NCBI GenBank assembly: GCA_002943765.1
Contig: PQWQ01000008.1
Coordinates: forward strand, 434,001-498,000
Length of the DNA: 64,000 nucleotides
Source: Psoroptes ovis
Lineage: Eukaryota; Arthropoda; Arachnida; Sarcoptiformes; Psoroptidae
Direction: 5' to 3'
Below the pieces are notes generated by a model. The model was not told where the DNA came from. It saw only the letters and a list, made by a program, of their open reading frames with translations, and did no database searches. This document shows, piece by piece, positions 61,438-64,000 of this stretch. How positions within the stretch are numbered: the stretch's first letter is position 1; every line of letters starts with the position of its first letter. A program made the position numbers and the translations under genes.

Positions 61438-63037
61438 TTTATTTGAATACATTGAATATACACATGTTGATGCTAATAAAGCAATTTAAGGTTCGAGAAA
61501 TGCTAAAGAAAAAAATTGAAATTTCAATTTCATTCGAGGTATAAATATGGACATATGGAATGTAATTGTTATATTTCACATTATCATTATTACACGAGAT
61601 CATTATTGTTTGGTCGTTTGTGGCTGCGCAAGTTGTTTGATTTTTCTTTGTAATTATTTATTAAATTTTAATGAAATGAAATTCAATTTAATTTTCAATT
61701 TTTCATAATTTATCTTTTTGATTATTAAATAATTGTAATTAATCTATTTTTACACATATTTGGTATCTTGAAATTTTGAGTTTGATTCAATTCAAATTTT
61801 ATTTAATCAAATTCTTAAATGAGACTTGACCAATCAATCACAAATTCAATCCTTATAAAATCGAGGGGAAACAAATGAAAATGTTGACAATTGACTGCTA
61901 TGAATAGAGTTATGAACAAAGCAAGCACATCTATGAAACTTTGACTAGTTGAATAGTGATTCAGATGATGATGAAATTGAAAAATTTTTCTCAAAGGTTC
62001 AATTTCAATGGTTCAAAGATTCAATGGAAAAAATACTTAATTATTCATACAAAAGTGTCAATCGGTATTTTTCAAACAATTAGCAATTTTGAAAAGCTAA
62101 TTCAAGTTGTGATTGCGTGGCATAATTAATTTGAACAAAAGAAATCAATCAATTAAACATTTGATTGATTGAAAATTAATTCAATTTTGATTGATTAGTT
62201 TTCATTGATTGAATCGTTATTGTTATTGGAATTCAATTGTTATTCATCGACAATTGAATTTCTGAACCAAATAATACAATTCAATCGGGATTCAATTGTG
62301 ATACAAACAATGCTCATTTGTTCTTACCTTTCAAATAAATGAACCCTTAGAATAAATAATTGAATCATAATCCCAAATCATTCAATTTCAAAAAAATTAA
62401 ACGTAGATCTGCGACACCTTTGATCGCAAGTGTTTCCAGCTAAACTACCCTAGTCAGAGCCAAATCCGAAATACCTAAAATGCTCCTTAATATCAGCATC
62501 ATATCTATCTATGCGTATAGACACCAATAAACATTGTCTATTGATGCTGGCAAATAATAATAATAATAATAATAATTGAACTAATTTAATGATTTATAAT
62601 ACACCTTTATATTTCATTTTTTACATTTCATTTTTTCATTATTTTTCTAATTTAAAAGGTGTCATTTCTACTCTATTATCATTATTATTATAAATGACAG
62701 GTAAAATTGATGATTATTTGTTATCCTAACAAACGAATAATGATAATGATAATAATGGAAAAATTCTTATTATAAAAAATTCAATTTATTGTTTATTACA
62801 TCCATTCATTCATTCATTCATTCTTTGTTTAAATGAATTATTACCATGATTATCATCAATATCAATTGTTTTTGGCGAAAAAATATTGTGGTTATTTCAT
62901 TTTGTGGTTCATCAGACAAATGAATCACTGTGAATTCATGCTGATTTGATTCAATTGGCTGCAGTCGTTGCTGCTGCTGCTGCTGCTGCTGCTGAACTAT
63001 GATCATCATCACCATTATTCCAGTGTTCAATGATATA
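61438..63037. other. No gene seen; AT-rich DNA with microsatellites
   Basis: Contains (AAT)n at about 62552-62577 and (CTG)n at 62969-62994. No coding region recognised. Confidence 0.5.
62969..62994. repeat. (CTG)n microsatellite
   Basis: About nine CTG units, the only GC-containing triplet array of this length seen. On the reverse strand it would read as CAG (poly-Gln) within an 84-codon frame that is otherwise unremarkable. Confidence 0.85.
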
Positions 63038-63117
63038 TTAGGTTGTCCGAAAAGTTCATTCCGCTTAATCAATAGAGTTGCTCATGGAAATCGGCCAGAA
63101 CTTACCGGACAACCTAA
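63038..63117 (-). mobile_element. Mariner-type MITE, main type
   Basis: 80 bp in reverse orientation, intact ends, TA at 63036-63037 and 63118-63119. Confidence 0.95.
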
Positions 63118-63316
63118 TACATTTTCAATTGATTTCATTTCAATTCAATTCAATTCACCAACCAACCATAGGTAAAACACACTTCAACAATCAAATTGTT
63201 GCTACATTGATCATCATTTATACATAACTAGCGCAGCATTGAAGACTATTGTTTTCTTTTTAACTTGTGGCTAAATAACAAGGTGTATAATGGCAATAAT
63301 AATAATAATGATTTGA

Positions 63317-63374
63317 TTATTATTTGTATCATTATTTTTACTTTGTATAATAACAATAATGATACAAATAATAA
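63317..63374. repeat. Inverted repeat, 20-bp perfect arms
   Basis: TTATTATTTGTATCATTATT (63317-63336) is mirrored exactly at 63355-63374 across an 18-base loop. Partly low complexity but with a non-repetitive TTTGTATCATT core. Confidence 0.7.
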
Positions 63375-63508
63375 TAATAACAACTGTCAATTATATAACA
63401 CCTATGGTTTCTTCTTAGAGGTTACTAATAATAATTTTTCACCATTTTTTCTGGCTTTTTGTGGTTTGAATGGCATGTAATAATAATGGCAAATAATGAC
63501 TTAAATAA

Positions 63509-63886
63509 TTGAAAGTTCAAATGGTGAATAATGATTCATTCTTTTTAAGAATCAGAATCAGAATCAATCGTATAAAGTCAATGATGTTCAAATATACACA
63601 ATTGAATATCATTTCAAATGTCAATGATAATGGTGATATCGATAAGCAATGCACACTTGTTGATTTCTATTCGGTTTCAATGAAACAATCAATGAATGAA
63701 TCAATAGACTTCCCTACAAGATGCATACAAACACATGCACATTCACTGGCTGTTTTAATGAATTTTTTCGCACAATTCATTGGTCTTGGTCCTCGTCGTT
63801 GCTATTGCTGCTATTATTCTGTACAACTTGTGAAAACCAAAATTAATGGAAATTTTTTTGACACATTTCCATTCAGGTTAAAATAA
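63509..63886 (+). CDS. Longest open frame outside the retroelement; unrecognised, doubtful
   Basis: 125 codons, with a more varied composition than most frames here, including a Cys/Tyr patch (RRCYCCYYS). No domain, signal or splice context is recognised. The usual length of chance frames in this window (60-123 codons) makes it only marginally notable. Confidence 0.12.
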   Translation: MKVQMVNNDSFFLRIRIRINRIKSMMFKYTQLNIISNVNDNGDIDKQCTLVDFYSVSMKQSMNESIDFPTRCIQTHAHSLAVLMNFFAQFIGLGPRRCYCCYYSVQLVKTKINGNFFDTFPFRLK

Positions 63887-64000
63887 TGGAAAAATATTCA
63901 TTTTTCATTTTCTTGAAAACTTCAAATTGTTACTTTTGTATGTTGTTTTGTTGTTTCGTTTGTTGTACTTAACAATTGAATTGATATTTTTTTTTGAAGA

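Noticed and set aside
1..64000. tRNA or rRNA genes, CRISPR arrays, bacterial-type operons
   Set aside because: No B-box-like GGTTCGAATCC, conserved rRNA block or regularly spaced repeat array was seen; the sequence is eukaryotic in style.

Overview
The window is strongly AT-rich eukaryotic DNA. It has many ATT/ATC/GAAT microsatellites, poly(A)/poly(T) runs and mariner-type terminal repeats, and only one stretch of dense coding sequence. This suggests an invertebrate, probably an arthropod; the base composition and low-complexity style recall astigmatid mites. That placement is inference, because no host protein could be recognised to test it.

The dominant object is a complete LTR retroelement at 8508-15632. 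Two LTRs (440 and 437 bp) differ only in the length of one A-tract and are flanked by a matching ACGTA/CGTA target duplication. Between them lie a gag-pro-pol frame (8984-13048), the rest of integrase in a second frame (13017-13661), an envelope-like gene in a third frame (13582-15117) and a polypurine tract. Gag resembles BEL/Pao elements (DUF1759-like region, three zinc knuckles). Protease, reverse transcriptase, RNase H and integrase are Ty3/gypsy type. Env has the layout of errantivirus/baculovirus F-like fusion proteins. Both frame changes are +1 and sit next to homopolymers.

The rest (1-8507 and 15633-64000) shows no convincing host gene. It carries at least 17 short (about 80-93 bp) mariner-type MITEs with TA target sites in several sub-lineages. 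It also holds two hAT-like MITEs (38566-38644 and 60820-60999), several striking inverted repeats (notably a 39-nt perfect palindrome at 56161-56199 and a three-arm hairpin at 48336-48379), an LTR- or promoter-like patch at 57977-58372, and two weak candidate 5' exons with good splice donors (47418-47440, 51718-51773). The window may therefore lie in long intronic or intergenic DNA upstream of a gene on the + strand, with the retroelement as a recent arrival.
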